From Chloroflexota bacterium (lineage in GTDB: Bacteria > Chloroflexota > Anaerolineae > J036 > Brachytrichaceae), in assembly GCA_018969115.1 (NCBI GenBank), contig JAGWYZ010000013.1, positions 1 to 34,030 on the forward strand: a stretch of 34,030 nucleotides of DNA, in the 5' to 3' direction. The notes under the pieces were generated by a model, which ran no database searches, was not told the DNA's origin, and saw only the letters and a program-made list of their open reading frames with translations. Below are positions 23,499-31,395 of this stretch, piece after piece; the stretch's first letter is position 1, and each line of letters opens with the position of its first letter. A program made the position numbers and the translations under genes.

Positions 23499-23610
23499 GT
23501 GTTTCTTAAATCAACTTTTACTTTTTTTGTCAGATGAAATCATGTGGTTTTATCAAATCAGAGAGCATGTCTAGACAAAACGAATGCCGAAAAATTGTTT
23601 TAAGAAACAC
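23499..23610. mobile_element. possible 112-bp MITE with terminal inverted repeats
   Basis: GTGTTTCTTAAATCAA (23499-23514) and TTGTTTTAAGAAACAC (23595-23610) form a 16-bp inverted repeat with one mismatch, enclosing AT-rich DNA without coding capacity. No clear target duplication is seen. It could instead be a hairpin of the transcript. Confidence 0.4.
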
Positions 23611-23646
23611 TGTCTTACCGAAAAGTGCGATGTTTAGTCTGTTTGT

Positions 23647-24837
23647 CTATTGACCCTTCATTGCTAAATCAACCTTTTGCAAACCATGTGATATGGTTTG
23701 TAAAAGGTCTTGTAAGGGTGGGATGAGTGCCAGTGAATAGAGTGCAAATCCAGCCCCATATAAAAGACCATGATATGGGGTGATGAAAATACTCAGCCAG
23801 ACCAACACGCTGCCTAGCGTCATGGCGGCGACGCTAAACCAATTGCCACCTAGCGGCGGGTTGACTTGCCCGATGAAGAATTTGCGTACCAAATAGGGGA
23901 TGAGCGCGATGCCAAATTGCAGCACCCAGCCATAAATGAGGGCCTGTGGCGCAGTAGACTCAATTGGTCCCCCTTGTAAGATACCAAGCATAATAAAGGG
24001 GGCCATCATGATGGGCGCTAAGATCCAAATATACGAGCCGATTAAATGAGATGCGCCCGGGCTTTTTAGGTTGTCGCTGTGCTTAAATGCGCTAATGGTT
24101 TGAATTAAGAGCCAAAAGGTGGCTGAAATATGCAATACCAAGCCAATGATAGTGGGGGGGATGCTGCCACCTAACCAAGGCCCAAGCACCAGCCCAAATG
24201 CGCCCAAGGTCATGCCCCAATAGATTCGGTTGATGTTTTGGGGTGAGCTGAGTTGCCGACCGGTAATGAGTGGCACGATATCGACCAGCAACCCTGCGAA
24301 TGTAAGCGACATAAAGCCCCATGCATTGGCATGGATATGCGCTTCGAGTGGGGTTTGCACATATAAGGCGCTGCTCCAATTTAAAAATAAACCTGTGCCG
24401 AGGAGGATACCCACCAGCAAATAGGCAACACCGGTTAGATAAAATTTCAGGCTAATAGGCGCATCGCCCCCGTGCATCCCCCATAATTGCAATAACAACA
24501 AACTTGCCGCAATAAAAATAAGTGTGCCGCCAACGAAGATCATGATTTGGGTCATGCCTGCAAACCCCGCCACCAGCGTAACTAGCCCGGCATTGACTAA
24601 CAGCCAAATATCCCAGCGCATCGCCGGGCGCGGTTTATTTGAGACCGATGCTACTAAATTGGGTAATACCCCAAATAGCATCTGAGACAGCACCCCAAGT
24701 GTGACAAAATGCACACGCATCCAGCGCAATGCCACAAACACATTTAAAAAATTTAGGCTGATCAGCGAGACATCGACTGCACTTAATAGCGCAACAACAA
24801 TATAAAGTAAAGTGGTAATGAGATAAGGAATAGGCAT
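23647..24837 (-). CDS. polytopic membrane protein, cbb3/NorB-like histidines
   Basis: A 396-aa integral membrane protein with about 12 hydrophobic helices. Histidines sit in or next to membrane segments: His43 in RVHFVTLGVLSQ, His167/His169 in EAHIHANAWGF, and His236 in GLVLHISATFW. This pattern recalls small relatives of haem-copper oxidase subunit I (CcoN/NorB-like, COG3278-type) and NnrS proteins linked to nitric oxide. Haem binding is an inference and not all oxidase ligands are present. GGAGA upstream fixes ATG 24837. It follows a Crp/Fnr-type regulator gene on the same strand after 256 nt, which fits an oxygen or nitric oxide response unit. Confidence 0.6.
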   Translation of the reverse strand: MPIPYLITTLLYIVVALLSAVDVSLISLNFLNVFVALRWMRVHFVTLGVLSQMLFGVLPNLVASVSNKPRPAMRWDIWLLVNAGLVTLVAGFAGMTQIMIFVGGTLIFIAASLLLLQLWGMHGGDAPISLKFYLTGVAYLLVGILLGTGLFLNWSSALYVQTPLEAHIHANAWGFMSLTFAGLLVDIVPLITGRQLSSPQNINRIYWGMTLGAFGLVLGPWLGGSIPPTIIGLVLHISATFWLLIQTISAFKHSDNLKSPGASHLIGSYIWILAPIMMAPFIMLGILQGGPIESTAPQALIYGWVLQFGIALIPYLVRKFFIGQVNPPLGGNWFSVAAMTLGSVLVWLSIFITPYHGLLYGAGFALYSLALIPPLQDLLQTISHGLQKVDLAMKGQ

Positions 24838-24861
24838 GGTATTTCTCCGATAGGCAAGGTG

Positions 24862-24977
24862 TAGAGCAGATTCTGAGTTGAGGAAAAGTCTGGCCACTTT
24901 CACAATCCATCTCCCGCAGTGTAGCTGCGGGAGATGGATTGTGAAAGCGGCCCTTCATCTTTTAGAAATTTGCGCTA
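24862..24977 (+). repeat. family A palindromic element, copy A3
   Basis: It starts TAGAGCAGATTCTGAG and ends AAATTTGCGCTA. The core hairpin has a stem of about 28 bp with arm CTTTCACAATCCATCTCCCG, and the tip carries GTAGCT as in other copies. It lies in the leader of the membrane protein gene on the minus strand. Confidence 0.78.
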
Positions 24978-25024
24978 ACATTGCTATATCAGTTAAAGCG
25001 TAAGGCTTATTTCTTTCTCTGTCG

Positions 25025-25038
25025 CCGACTTAAGTCGG
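25025..25038. promoter_or_regulatory. 14-bp perfect palindrome, possible operator
   Basis: CCGACTTAAGTCGG is a perfect 14-bp palindrome between the Crp/Fnr gene and the membrane protein gene. It could be a site for the regulator, but it does not match the TTGAT-N4-ATCAA Fnr pattern. Confidence 0.35.
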
Positions 25039-25093
25039 ATAGTTGTCTTTTACTGAGCGTGAAATTGGCGAAAACGTCTTGTTGGGTGTCGTT

Positions 25094-25777
25094 TTATGCC
25101 GCCAATGCCTCTAACCCAGCAGGGTTGAGGATGCGAATTTCACGCCGCTGGGTTTGAACGAGACCATCATTTTCGAGGGTGCGCATGGCACGTTGTAATA
25201 CATCGGGCACTGTGCCCAAGCGGGCAGCCAATTCGGTTTGGGTTTGCCAAAGTGGGCGCAATAAAATCTTGTCACCCTTGGCTTCATCAAGCAACAAACG
25301 TGCCAAACGCCCAATGACAGGCCGCAACGAGATATCGGCTACCAGATTAACAAGGTAAACCATGTTATCTGCCATATTTTCGATGATGCGTTGTGCCACA
25401 TCGGGTTGCTGACGCACTAACCGCATGACCGCAGCACGCGGCAGCATCCAAATAGCGGTTGGCTCTAGCGCAATGGCGGTGGCAGGGTTGGGGCGATGGG
25501 TGAAGGCCCCTACTTCGTTAAAGGTGTCACCCGGGCCGATATAGCGCAACACTTGCTCGCGCCCTTCTGAGGACGATTTGACCACTTTTAGCCAACCGCT
25601 TGCCACATAATGCAAGCCAGCTGAGTCTTCACCCTCCAAAAAAATGATGGCCCCCGCCGTATATTCTTGCCATAACGACCCTTGCGCCAGATCAGCCAGC
25701 GTTTGGGGTGCAAGACCTTTAAATAAAGGCAGTTGGTTTAATTGTTGGGTGAAGAGGTGGTAAGAGGGTGGCATCAT
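25094..25777 (-). CDS. Crp/Fnr-family transcriptional regulator
   Basis: A 227-aa protein with an N-terminal cyclic-nucleotide-type beta-roll (about 17-130), a dimer helix (about 130-160) and a C-terminal winged helix-turn-helix (WQTQTELAARLGTVPDVLQR at 177-196). The usual cAMP-binding Arg-Ser/Thr pair is replaced (RPNPATA), and there is no Cys in the protein, so it is neither a typical Crp nor an Fe-S Fnr. It may sense another signal, for example through haem as in DNR-type members; this is inferred. It is upstream of the polytopic membrane protein gene on the same strand, its probable target. The 3' end lies next to a 14-bp palindrome. Confidence 0.88.
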   Translation of the reverse strand: MMPPSYHLFTQQLNQLPLFKGLAPQTLADLAQGSLWQEYTAGAIIFLEGEDSAGLHYVASGWLKVVKSSSEGREQVLRYIGPGDTFNEVGAFTHRPNPATAIALEPTAIWMLPRAAVMRLVRQQPDVAQRIIENMADNMVYLVNLVADISLRPVIGRLARLLLDEAKGDKILLRPLWQTQTELAARLGTVPDVLQRAMRTLENDGLVQTQRREIRILNPAGLEALAA

Positions 25778-25929
25778 TTATATTATCTCTCGCGTCCTTG
25801 CTACTTTATTCACCAACTCCAACGCCTGATATAGTGCAATGGCTGTTTCAGTGACGAATGTTAATGGGTAAGTTGAATGTAGTTTGGCATATCGGCAGGC
25901 GCAAATTTGCAAATTTTTCGAACGCGTAC

Positions 25930-26319
25930 TTAGTAATAGTCATGCTCATTTATACGCTTTGTCCACACGCTTCGTGTGTACGTTTCGTGCGTCGATACGA
26001 TCGCATATCTTTCGTCAATGACTTCACCGCCTTACAGGGCCGGTTGGCTGTTTAGTTCGTAGAGCTTATGGTTATGTATAGAAATTGGCAATGCCGCTAT
26101 AATTTCTTGGGCGTGTAATCTGCCGCTGGTATGCCAATAACTTTCAATTAAGATTAAGCGCCCCGTTTGGGTTAACAGTGTTGCTCAATGTTTTAAAACT
26201 TGCTTTGGTGAAGATAATGCACAAAGTATGCACAAAGTAGATGACGATATACAATGACATCGAATTGCTAATCAAACTGTGCTACTGGTGTATCTATTAT
26301 TTTAAACTGAACCTGTAGC
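25930..26319 (-). pseudogene. SAM-dependent methyltransferase remnant
   Basis: On the minus strand several frames in order give the C-terminal half of a class I methyltransferase. The pieces are LQVQFKIIDTPVAQFD, then QFDVIVYRHLLCA, then after a frame change TGRLILIESYWHTSGRLHAQ, then IIAALPISIHN, and finally the tail GGEVIDERYAIVSTHE after a stop where a Trp is expected. The SAM-binding N-terminal part is missing. At least three stops and one frameshift make it non-functional. It fills most of the otherwise empty 25778-26357 gap. Confidence 0.65.
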
Positions 26320-26357
26320 TGGTGTGCCGTATCTACGGTATTATTGACTGGTTTATT

Positions 26358-27176
26358 ATGACAAATTGGACTTTTCACACCATCGATACCAATGGTATTC
26401 AAATGCATTTTCGGCGCAGCGGCGGCGATAAGCCCCCATTTATTTTGGCCCATGGCTTTAGCGACGATGGCGGCTGTTGGCCGTTAGTAGCCGATGCGCT
26501 GGTTGAGCGCTACGATGTTATTGCCCTTGATGCGCGTGGGCATGGTAAATCGTCTGACCCAAGCGAGGGGTATGGTAGCGCCGAATATGCGGCGGATTAT
26601 GCCGGCCTCATTATTGGCTTGGGCCTCTTCAAACCCATTTTACTGGGGCATTCGATGGGTGCTATTAATGCCTTGGCAATGGCGGCGCTTTATCCAGACT
26701 TGCCCGGCAAAATTTTGCTCGAAGACCCACCGCCATTTTGGCACTCGTTTGCCAATGACTCAGTTACTGGTGACAATGAGGTTAAGCGCCGTGCTGGGAC
26801 CCGTAGTTGGATGGTGGGCGTAAAGCGTAAATTACACACCGAGATTGTGGCCGAGGTTAAGCGCAATCACCCAGCATGGGACGAAGCTGAGTTTATGCCT
26901 TGGGCCGAATCAAAACAGCGCTTTAGCATGAATGTGCTGAATGGCGGCGGCGCAAGCCTTGATTGGGGCGCATTGTTGCCCAAAGTGACTTGCCCAGCCT
27001 TGCTGTTCACGGCTGATCCCGCACTTGGCGCTATTCTTACCGATGCACATGTGGCTTCGTTCAAACAATTGGTGACGCACATGCGTGTGCAGCACATCCC
27101 TAATGCTGGTCACTCTATTCGCCGCGAGCAATTTGTGGCTTATATGGCGGCAGTGAATGGGTTCTTAGGTGCGTGA
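26358..27176 (+). CDS. alpha/beta hydrolase
   Basis: A 272-aa cytoplasmic alpha/beta-fold hydrolase. The oxyanion region HGFSDDGG starts at residue 32, DARGHGKS lies near 58-65, and the nucleophile Ser99 is in GHSMG. The acid Asp220 (FTADPALG) and His252 (NAGHSIR) complete the triad. It would hydrolyse an ester, lactone or related bond; no substrate is indicated. ATG 26358 (MTNWTFHTID) is chosen because the upstream in-frame codons at 26322 read through the methyltransferase remnant. It stands alone, between a pseudogene and a strong hairpin at 27203. All catalytic residues are present. Confidence 0.9.
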   Translation: MTNWTFHTIDTNGIQMHFRRSGGDKPPFILAHGFSDDGGCWPLVADALVERYDVIALDARGHGKSSDPSEGYGSAEYAADYAGLIIGLGLFKPILLGHSMGAINALAMAALYPDLPGKILLEDPPPFWHSFANDSVTGDNEVKRRAGTRSWMVGVKRKLHTEIVAEVKRNHPAWDEAEFMPWAESKQRFSMNVLNGGGASLDWGALLPKVTCPALLFTADPALGAILTDAHVASFKQLVTHMRVQHIPNAGHSIRREQFVAYMAAVNGFLGA

Positions 27177-27202
27177 TTATTGCTAAAAATGTTGTTTTGA
27201 GG

Positions 27203-27244
27203 GCACAAAGCAGCAAAATTTAGTATAGTTTTGCTGCTTTGTGC
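27203..27244. terminator. 16-bp perfect hairpin after hydrolase gene
   Basis: GCACAAAGCAGCAAAA and its exact complement flank a 10-nt loop. It starts 27 nt after the hydrolase stop. A T-run does not follow on the plus strand, but the A/T-rich arm end could serve. Family A copy A4 begins directly at its end. Confidence 0.6.
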
Positions 27245-27354
27245 AAATTCCTAAAAGATGAAGGGCCGATTTCACTATCTATCCCTCAAAGCGTAGCTTT
27301 GAGGGATAGATAGTGAAATCGGCAAAGCCTTTCATCAACTCGGAATCTGCTCTA
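27243..27354 (-). repeat. family A palindromic element, copy A4
   Basis: In reverse orientation, it ends in TCTA (TAGAGCAGATTCC on the minus strand). The core 27265-27323 is a perfect 28-bp stem with loop GTA; the outer arm is GCCGATTTCACTATCTATCC. It is the best-preserved copy of the family. Confidence 0.85.
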
Positions 27355-27435
27355 TGATAAAAAGAGCGCTACAGCTTTGCGTTTTATTGGCACAGGGTAA
27401 TGTGAGGTTTAAAGTAAAATAGCGTCACCACATCT

Positions 27436-28041
27436 GTGAATTCAACACAACGCATTACCAAACGTATCTTCGACCTTGTCGTAACGATTCCAGCCCTTAT
27501 CGTCTTGAGTCCTGTGATTTTGATCACATGGCTGTTGGTGCGGCAAAAATTGGGCACGCCCGTGCTGTTTCGCCAACAACGCCCAGGGTTATATGGCAAG
27601 CCATTTCACATCATCAAATTTCGCACCATGACCGATGCGCGTGATGCACAAGGTAATTTATTGCCCGACCCAGAGCGTATTACGCGCTTTGGCAGCTTTT
27701 TGCGCAGCGCCAGTTTAGACGAATTGCCGGAATTGCTCAATGTTTTACGTGGCGAAATGAGCCTTGTTGGGCCGCGCCCCTTGCTCATGCGTTATTTGCC
27801 GCGTTATTCACCCGAACAAATGCGCCGCCACGATGCCCCGCCCGGCATCACGGGTTGGGCGCAAATTAATGGCCGCAATGCCATTTCGTGGGAAGAAAAA
27901 TTTAAACTTGATGTTTGGTATGTTGACCATTGGTCGGTTTGGCTCGATCTCAAGATCATCGTCTTAACCTTGCTCAAAGTTTTTCGCCGCGAGGGCATCA
28001 GCCAAGAAGGCTTTGTTTCATCGCAAGAATTTATGGGCTAA
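27436..28041 (+). CDS. phosphoglycosyl transferase (PglC-type)
   Basis: A 201-aa monotopic enzyme of the bacterial sugar transferase family (PF02397). A single N-terminal membrane helix with the helix-breaking Ser-Pro at 25-26 is followed by FRQQRPG and KFRTMTDA. The catalytic Asp95-Glu96 sits in LDELPELLNVLRGEMSLVGP. It transfers a sugar-1-phosphate from a UDP-sugar to undecaprenyl phosphate at the inner leaflet, the first step of glycan assembly. The length matches the small PglC form, not the long WbaP form. Start is GTG 27436. It opens a run with PHP, ATP-grasp and DegT genes on the same strand, which fits capsule, O-antigen or glycoprotein glycan synthesis. Confidence 0.9.
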   Translation: MNSTQRITKRIFDLVVTIPALIVLSPVILITWLLVRQKLGTPVLFRQQRPGLYGKPFHIIKFRTMTDARDAQGNLLPDPERITRFGSFLRSASLDELPELLNVLRGEMSLVGPRPLLMRYLPRYSPEQMRRHDAPPGITGWAQINGRNAISWEEKFKLDVWYVDHWSVWLDLKIIVLTLLKVFRREGISQEGFVSSQEFMG

Positions 28042-28046
28042 CTCTA

Positions 28047-28106
28047 AAAAGTGCAAGGTGTAAAGTAACAAGTAAAAAGTTTTGCATTTTGCATTTTGCA
28101 TTTTTT
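28047..28106. repeat. heptamer array before PHP gene
   Basis: Three TTTTGCA units at 28080-28100 face a left block AGTGCAAGGTGTAAAG and AAGTAAAAAG. The array ends in a T-run that touches the ATG at 28107, so no ribosome binding site is seen. Confidence 0.6.
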
Positions 28107-28868
28107 ATGTTACAACACATTCTATTTAAACATTTCCACGACTTGACCGAGGACGCTATTAATGTCGAATATCAAACCCATACAACCCAAACCGATGGGC
28201 ACGCCAGCATTCGTGAGGTGTTGCAACGGGCACATGAGCGCCAATTGCGGGCCATTGCCTTTACTGAGCATGTGCGCCGCAGCACCGATTGGTTTGCTGA
28301 TTTTGCACGTAATGTGCGGGCTGAAGCTGCGCAGTTCCCTGATTTAACGGTGTATGTTGGTTGCGAAGCCAAGGCACTCAACACCAATGGCGGGTTAGAT
28401 GTGAGTGATGAGGTGCGCGCCCAATGTGAAATCGTGTTGGGTAGTGTGCATACCTTCCCAAAACAATATGGCAAATTTGATGACTATGACAAGACCAATC
28501 CTCAAGATGCCCGCCGTTTTGCCGAAATTGAATGTGAATTGGCACTGGGCTTGCTGAAATATGCGCCGATTGATGTGTTGGCGCATCCGGGTGGTATGTA
28601 TCAAAAACGATTTGGCAAATTTCCTGATGATTTGTTTCGTGAAATGATGTTAGCTACCCGTGTTCAGAATGTCGCCATTGAGATTAGCAGCTCATATTTA
28701 TATGATTTTCCGGCTTTTTTGCGTTTGTGTGATGAAATTAACCCTATCGTCTCAATCGGTTCAGATGTGCATGAGCTTGACCATGTGGCGCGTTGTCGTG
28801 ACACCTTAAGACAATTACGAATTAACAACTACGAATTACGAATGGGAACGAACACAGCATCGCCTTGA
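28107..28868 (+). CDS. PHP-domain phosphoesterase
   Basis: A 253-aa PHP-domain protein (polymerase and histidinol phosphatase fold). Metal-ligand positions: Gln23 and His25 in YQTHTTQTDG, Asp30, His55 in FTEHVRR, Glu87, His115 in GSVHTFP, His160 in LAHPGG, and Asp220/His222 in GSDVHEL. The first ligand, normally His in HxH, is Gln here, while all others are kept. It would hydrolyse a phosphoester, perhaps a sugar or polyprenyl phosphate given its place in the glycan operon; in capsule loci related PHP proteins (CpsB/Wzb type) act on tyrosine phosphate. This last role is only a comparison. The last residues (INNYELRMG) are encoded by heptamer repeats. Confidence 0.85.
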   Translation: MLQHILFKHFHDLTEDAINVEYQTHTTQTDGHASIREVLQRAHERQLRAIAFTEHVRRSTDWFADFARNVRAEAAQFPDLTVYVGCEAKALNTNGGLDVSDEVRAQCEIVLGSVHTFPKQYGKFDDYDKTNPQDARRFAEIECELALGLLKYAPIDVLAHPGGMYQKRFGKFPDDLFREMMLATRVQNVAIEISSSYLYDFPAFLRLCDEINPIVSIGSDVHELDHVARCRDTLRQLRINNYELRMGTNTASP

Positions 28869-28902
28869 GTGTTTCATTGTTTCGTTTGTAATTCGTAATT
28901 TT
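28813..28902. repeat. inverted heptamer array across PHP gene end
   Basis: AATTACG, AATTAAC, AACTACG and AATTACG units (28813-28840) lie in the 3' end of the PHP gene; GTAATTC and GTAATTT at 28888-28901 are their complement, just before the next start. The array spans the stop codon. Confidence 0.7.
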
Positions 28903-28911
28903 TTGATCAGC

Positions 28912-29877
28912 ATGAAAATACTCGTTACCGGTGCGGGCGCATTGCTTGGGCAAGGCATTATGCGTTCGCTCAACAATTCGCCACTCAAGCCCTATATTAT
29001 TGCCGTTGACCCCAGCCCGTTATCGGTGGGGTTATATTGGGCCGATGAAGCCCATCTGGTGCCGATGGCAACACGCCCCGATTATGTAGACGTGATGCGA
29101 AAAATCATCGCTACCAGCCGCCCCGATGTGGTATTGATTGGTACAGATGTTGAATTGCTCATTTTTGCCCAACACCGTCAGGCGCTTGAGCAAGAATTTG
29201 GCACACATATTTTGGTCAGTCGCCCTGAAGTGATTGAAATTGCCGATGACAAATGGAAGACCGCCCAGTATTTGCAAAAACACGGCTTTCCATTCCCCGA
29301 TTCATGTTTGCCGGGTGATGAGGTCGCGCTGGTGCAACGCCGTGGTTTTCCGCTGATTGTCAAACCCCGTGTCGGTGCGCGCTCGGTGGGGGTGCAATTG
29401 GTGCACACGACCGATCAATTGGTGCAGGCCATTGCTCAAACCCATCAGCCTGTCATTCAACAACATCTTGGCGATGATGAATCGGAATATACGGCGGGTG
29501 CGCTTTGCTTTGGCGAGGTGTGTTTGTCAATTGTGATGCGGCGGCACCTGCGTGACGGTAACACTTACCGCGCCTTCGTCGTTGAAGATGCAATGCTGAA
29601 CCAATTTGTGTGCCAAGTGGCGCGTAGCCTGCAACCTGATGGCCCGATCAATTTTCAATTTCGTTTAGACCAAGGCGTGCCCAAAATTTTTGAAATTAAT
29701 GCGCGGTTTTCTGGTACCACGCCATTACGGGCCTTGGCGGGGTTTAATGAGGTTGAGATGGCGTTACGGTATTTAATACACGGCGAGCCGCTGCTGCAAC
29801 CGCAGGTGCAGCCCGTCACCATCTTGCGTTATTGGTCAGAGACAGTGTTACCATCAGACAAATTAATAAAGGGTTGA
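28912..29877 (+). CDS. ATP-grasp ligase (CarB/PylC-like)
   Basis: A 321-aa protein. The N-terminal part MKILVTGAGALLGQGIMRSL is a Rossmann-like pre-ATP-grasp domain. The ATP-grasp fold follows, with the ATP-binding loop KPRVGARSVGV near 153 and the metal-binding FEINARFSG near 261. Such proteins join a carboxylate to an amine or another nucleophile using ATP; in glycan operons they are often annotated as carbamoyl-phosphate-synthase-like. It may add an amino acid or similar group to a sugar, which is inferred from its neighbours. ATG 28912 fits the domain start better than ATG 28903. The TGA stop at 29875-29877 lies inside the first units of a heptamer array. Confidence 0.85.
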   Translation: MKILVTGAGALLGQGIMRSLNNSPLKPYIIAVDPSPLSVGLYWADEAHLVPMATRPDYVDVMRKIIATSRPDVVLIGTDVELLIFAQHRQALEQEFGTHILVSRPEVIEIADDKWKTAQYLQKHGFPFPDSCLPGDEVALVQRRGFPLIVKPRVGARSVGVQLVHTTDQLVQAIAQTHQPVIQQHLGDDESEYTAGALCFGEVCLSIVMRRHLRDGNTYRAFVVEDAMLNQFVCQVARSLQPDGPINFQFRLDQGVPKIFEINARFSGTTPLRALAGFNEVEMALRYLIHGEPLLQPQVQPVTILRYWSETVLPSDKLIKG

Positions 29878-29953
29878 GAGTTTGGAGTTGAGGGTTAAGA
29901 GTTTTTCGAACTCTCAACTCTCAACTCTTAACTCTCAACTCCCAATTCCCACT
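29873..29953. repeat. inverted heptamer array before aminotransferase gene
   Basis: GTTGAGA, GTTTGGA, GTTGAGG, GTTAAGA and GTTTTTC (29873-29907) face GAACTCT, CAACTCT, CAACTCT, TAACTCT, CAACTCC and CAATTCC, forming a long hairpin. It spans the stop of the ATP-grasp gene and ends at the ATG of the next gene. Confidence 0.8.
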
Positions 29954-29954
29954 C

Positions 29955-31094
29955 ATGCATCCCCGAATTTATCTTTCCCCCCCTCACATGTCTGGCCTTG
30001 AACAAGGTTATATCCAATCAGCATTCGACACCAATTGGATTTCGACACTGGGGCCAAATGTTGATGGCTTTGAGCGCGAATTTTGCCAAATGGTGGGCTG
30101 TGCCCATGCGTTGGCGGTTAGCTCTGGCACAGCTGCCATTCATTTGGCCTTGCAATTGGCGGGTGTGGGGCCGGGTGATGAGGTGTTGGTGTCTGATTTC
30201 ACCTTTGCCGCCAGCGTTAACCCCATTATTTATTTGGGCGGTTATCCGACCTTTATCGATAGTGAAACAACTTCGTGGAATATGGACCCAGATTTGCTTG
30301 AGCAGGCTTTGGTTGCGCGGGCAGCGCGTAATCGTTTGCCCAAAGCAGTGGTAGTGGTGCATTTATATGGGCAATCTGCCGATATGTTTCCCATTCTCGC
30401 CGTTTGTAACCGCTATGGTGTGCCTGTGATCGAAGATGCCGCCGAGGCCTTGGGTGCGACCTATAAAGAGCATTGGGCTGGCACATTGGGGCGTTTTGGC
30501 ATTTTTTCGTTTAATGGCAATAAGGTCATCACCACATCGGGTGGGGGGATGTTGGTGACGAATGAGGATGACGAAGACGGTGCGTTAATTGCGCACGCCC
30601 GTAAATTGTCGACCCAAGCGCGTGAACCTGCGCCACATTATCAACATACTGAAATTGGCTATAACTATCGCATGAGCAATTTGTTGGCTGGGGTGGGGCG
30701 GGCGCAATTGCAAGTGTTGGCCGACCGCGTGCAAAAACGCCGCCAAAATTTTGATTATTATGAAGAACGGCTTGGGCATTTGCCGGGCATTGGTTTTATG
30801 CCCGAAGCGCCGTGGGGCAAGGGCAACCGTTGGCTGACCTGCATCACCATCGACCCAGCCCAGTTTGGGGCCGACCGCGAGGTGATTCGTTTGGCATTAG
30901 AGGCCGAAAATATCGAGTCACGCCCATTGTGGAAGCCCATGCATTTGCAACCCATTTTTGCCAAATATGAGTCGGTGGGCGGCGACGTGGCCCAACATTT
31001 GTTTGAGCGCGGGCTATGTTTGCCCTCTGGCTCAAATTTGTCGCAGGCCGATTTGGAGCGGGTGGTGGCTGTGGTGTTGGCGGCGTGTAGATAG
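29955..31094 (+). CDS. DegT/DnrJ/EryC1/StrS sugar aminotransferase
   Basis: A 379-aa PLP-dependent enzyme of the DegT family. The PLP lysine is Lys190 in [14 protein letters not shown], with Asp161 in EDAAEALGA and the phosphate-binding [11 protein letters not shown] at 56-66. The N-terminus [20 protein letters not shown] is like that of PglE/LegC-type 4-aminotransferases. It would transfer an amino group from glutamate to a 4-keto nucleotide sugar. It forms a logical pair with the PglC-like transferase upstream: an amino-sugar-phosphate would be loaded on the lipid carrier. The matching 4,6-dehydratase is not in the window. The start is ATG 29955, directly after the heptamer array. Confidence 0.92.
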   Translation: MHPRIYLSPPHMSGLEQGYIQSAFDTNWISTLGPNVDGFEREFCQMVGCAHALAVSSGTAAIHLALQLAGVGPGDEVLVSDFTFAASVNPIIYLGGYPTFIDSETTSWNMDPDLLEQALVARAARNRLPKAVVVVHLYGQSADMFPILAVCNRYGVPVIEDAAEALGATYKEHWAGTLGRFGIFSFNGNKVITTSGGGMLVTNEDDEDGALIAHARKLSTQAREPAPHYQHTEIGYNYRMSNLLAGVGRAQLQVLADRVQKRRQNFDYYEERLGHLPGIGFMPEAPWGKGNRWLTCITIDPAQFGADREVIRLALEAENIESRPLWKPMHLQPIFAKYESVGGDVAQHLFERGLCLPSGSNLSQADLERVVAVVLAACR

Positions 31095-31117
31095 CATAAC
31101 AATAAGCAAACATAACC

Positions 31118-31123
31118 TATAAT
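31118..31123 (+). promoter_or_regulatory. -10 box of toxin-antitoxin operon, leaderless start
   Basis: TATAAT ends seven bases before the A of the antitoxin ATG (31130), so transcription would begin at or near the start codon. No clear -35 box is seen. Confidence 0.5.
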
Positions 31124-31129
31124 TTAAGG

Positions 31130-31393
31130 ATGGTTGTAATACAAACATCTATAGAAGAGTTGGCACAAACAGTTGCGCAATTTCCGTTAGATGCTCAGAA
31201 GCAGGTGATAGATTTTGTTGCTTTGTTAAAAGCCAAACTGCGGCAGCAAGAATCTGACGCAGATGCTAAATGGGATGCGGCGATTGAGTCAACCACCCCA
31301 GAGCAACTCGAGCGGATACGTACACGGGTTATAAGCCAACGATCACAGGCTAAGCCGTTATTTAATGCTGAGGGTAAAGTAACGCCCCCATAA
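31130..31393 (+). CDS. DUF2281-like antitoxin candidate
   Basis: An 87-aa protein whose N-terminal 40 residues (SIEELAQTVAQFPLDAQKQVIDFVALLKAKLRQ) are two amphipathic helices of the type in DUF2281/VHS1073-like antitoxins. It is followed by a hydrophilic tail. The RelE-like gene starts two bases after its stop, the usual antitoxin-toxin order. It would bind the toxin and probably the operon promoter. The family match is from pattern only. Confidence 0.7.
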   Translation: MVVIQTSIEELAQTVAQFPLDAQKQVIDFVALLKAKLRQQESDADAKWDAAIESTTPEQLERIRTRVISQRSQAKPLFNAEGKVTPP

Positions 31394-31395
31394 CT

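Noticed and set aside
25858-26055. Small plus-strand gene of 65 codons
   Set aside because: No ribosome site or motif, and the region reads as a methyltransferase relic on the other strand.
26268-26453. Small minus-strand gene of 61 codons
   Set aside because: Its 5' half is antisense to the hydrolase gene and its 3' half is part of the methyltransferase relic.
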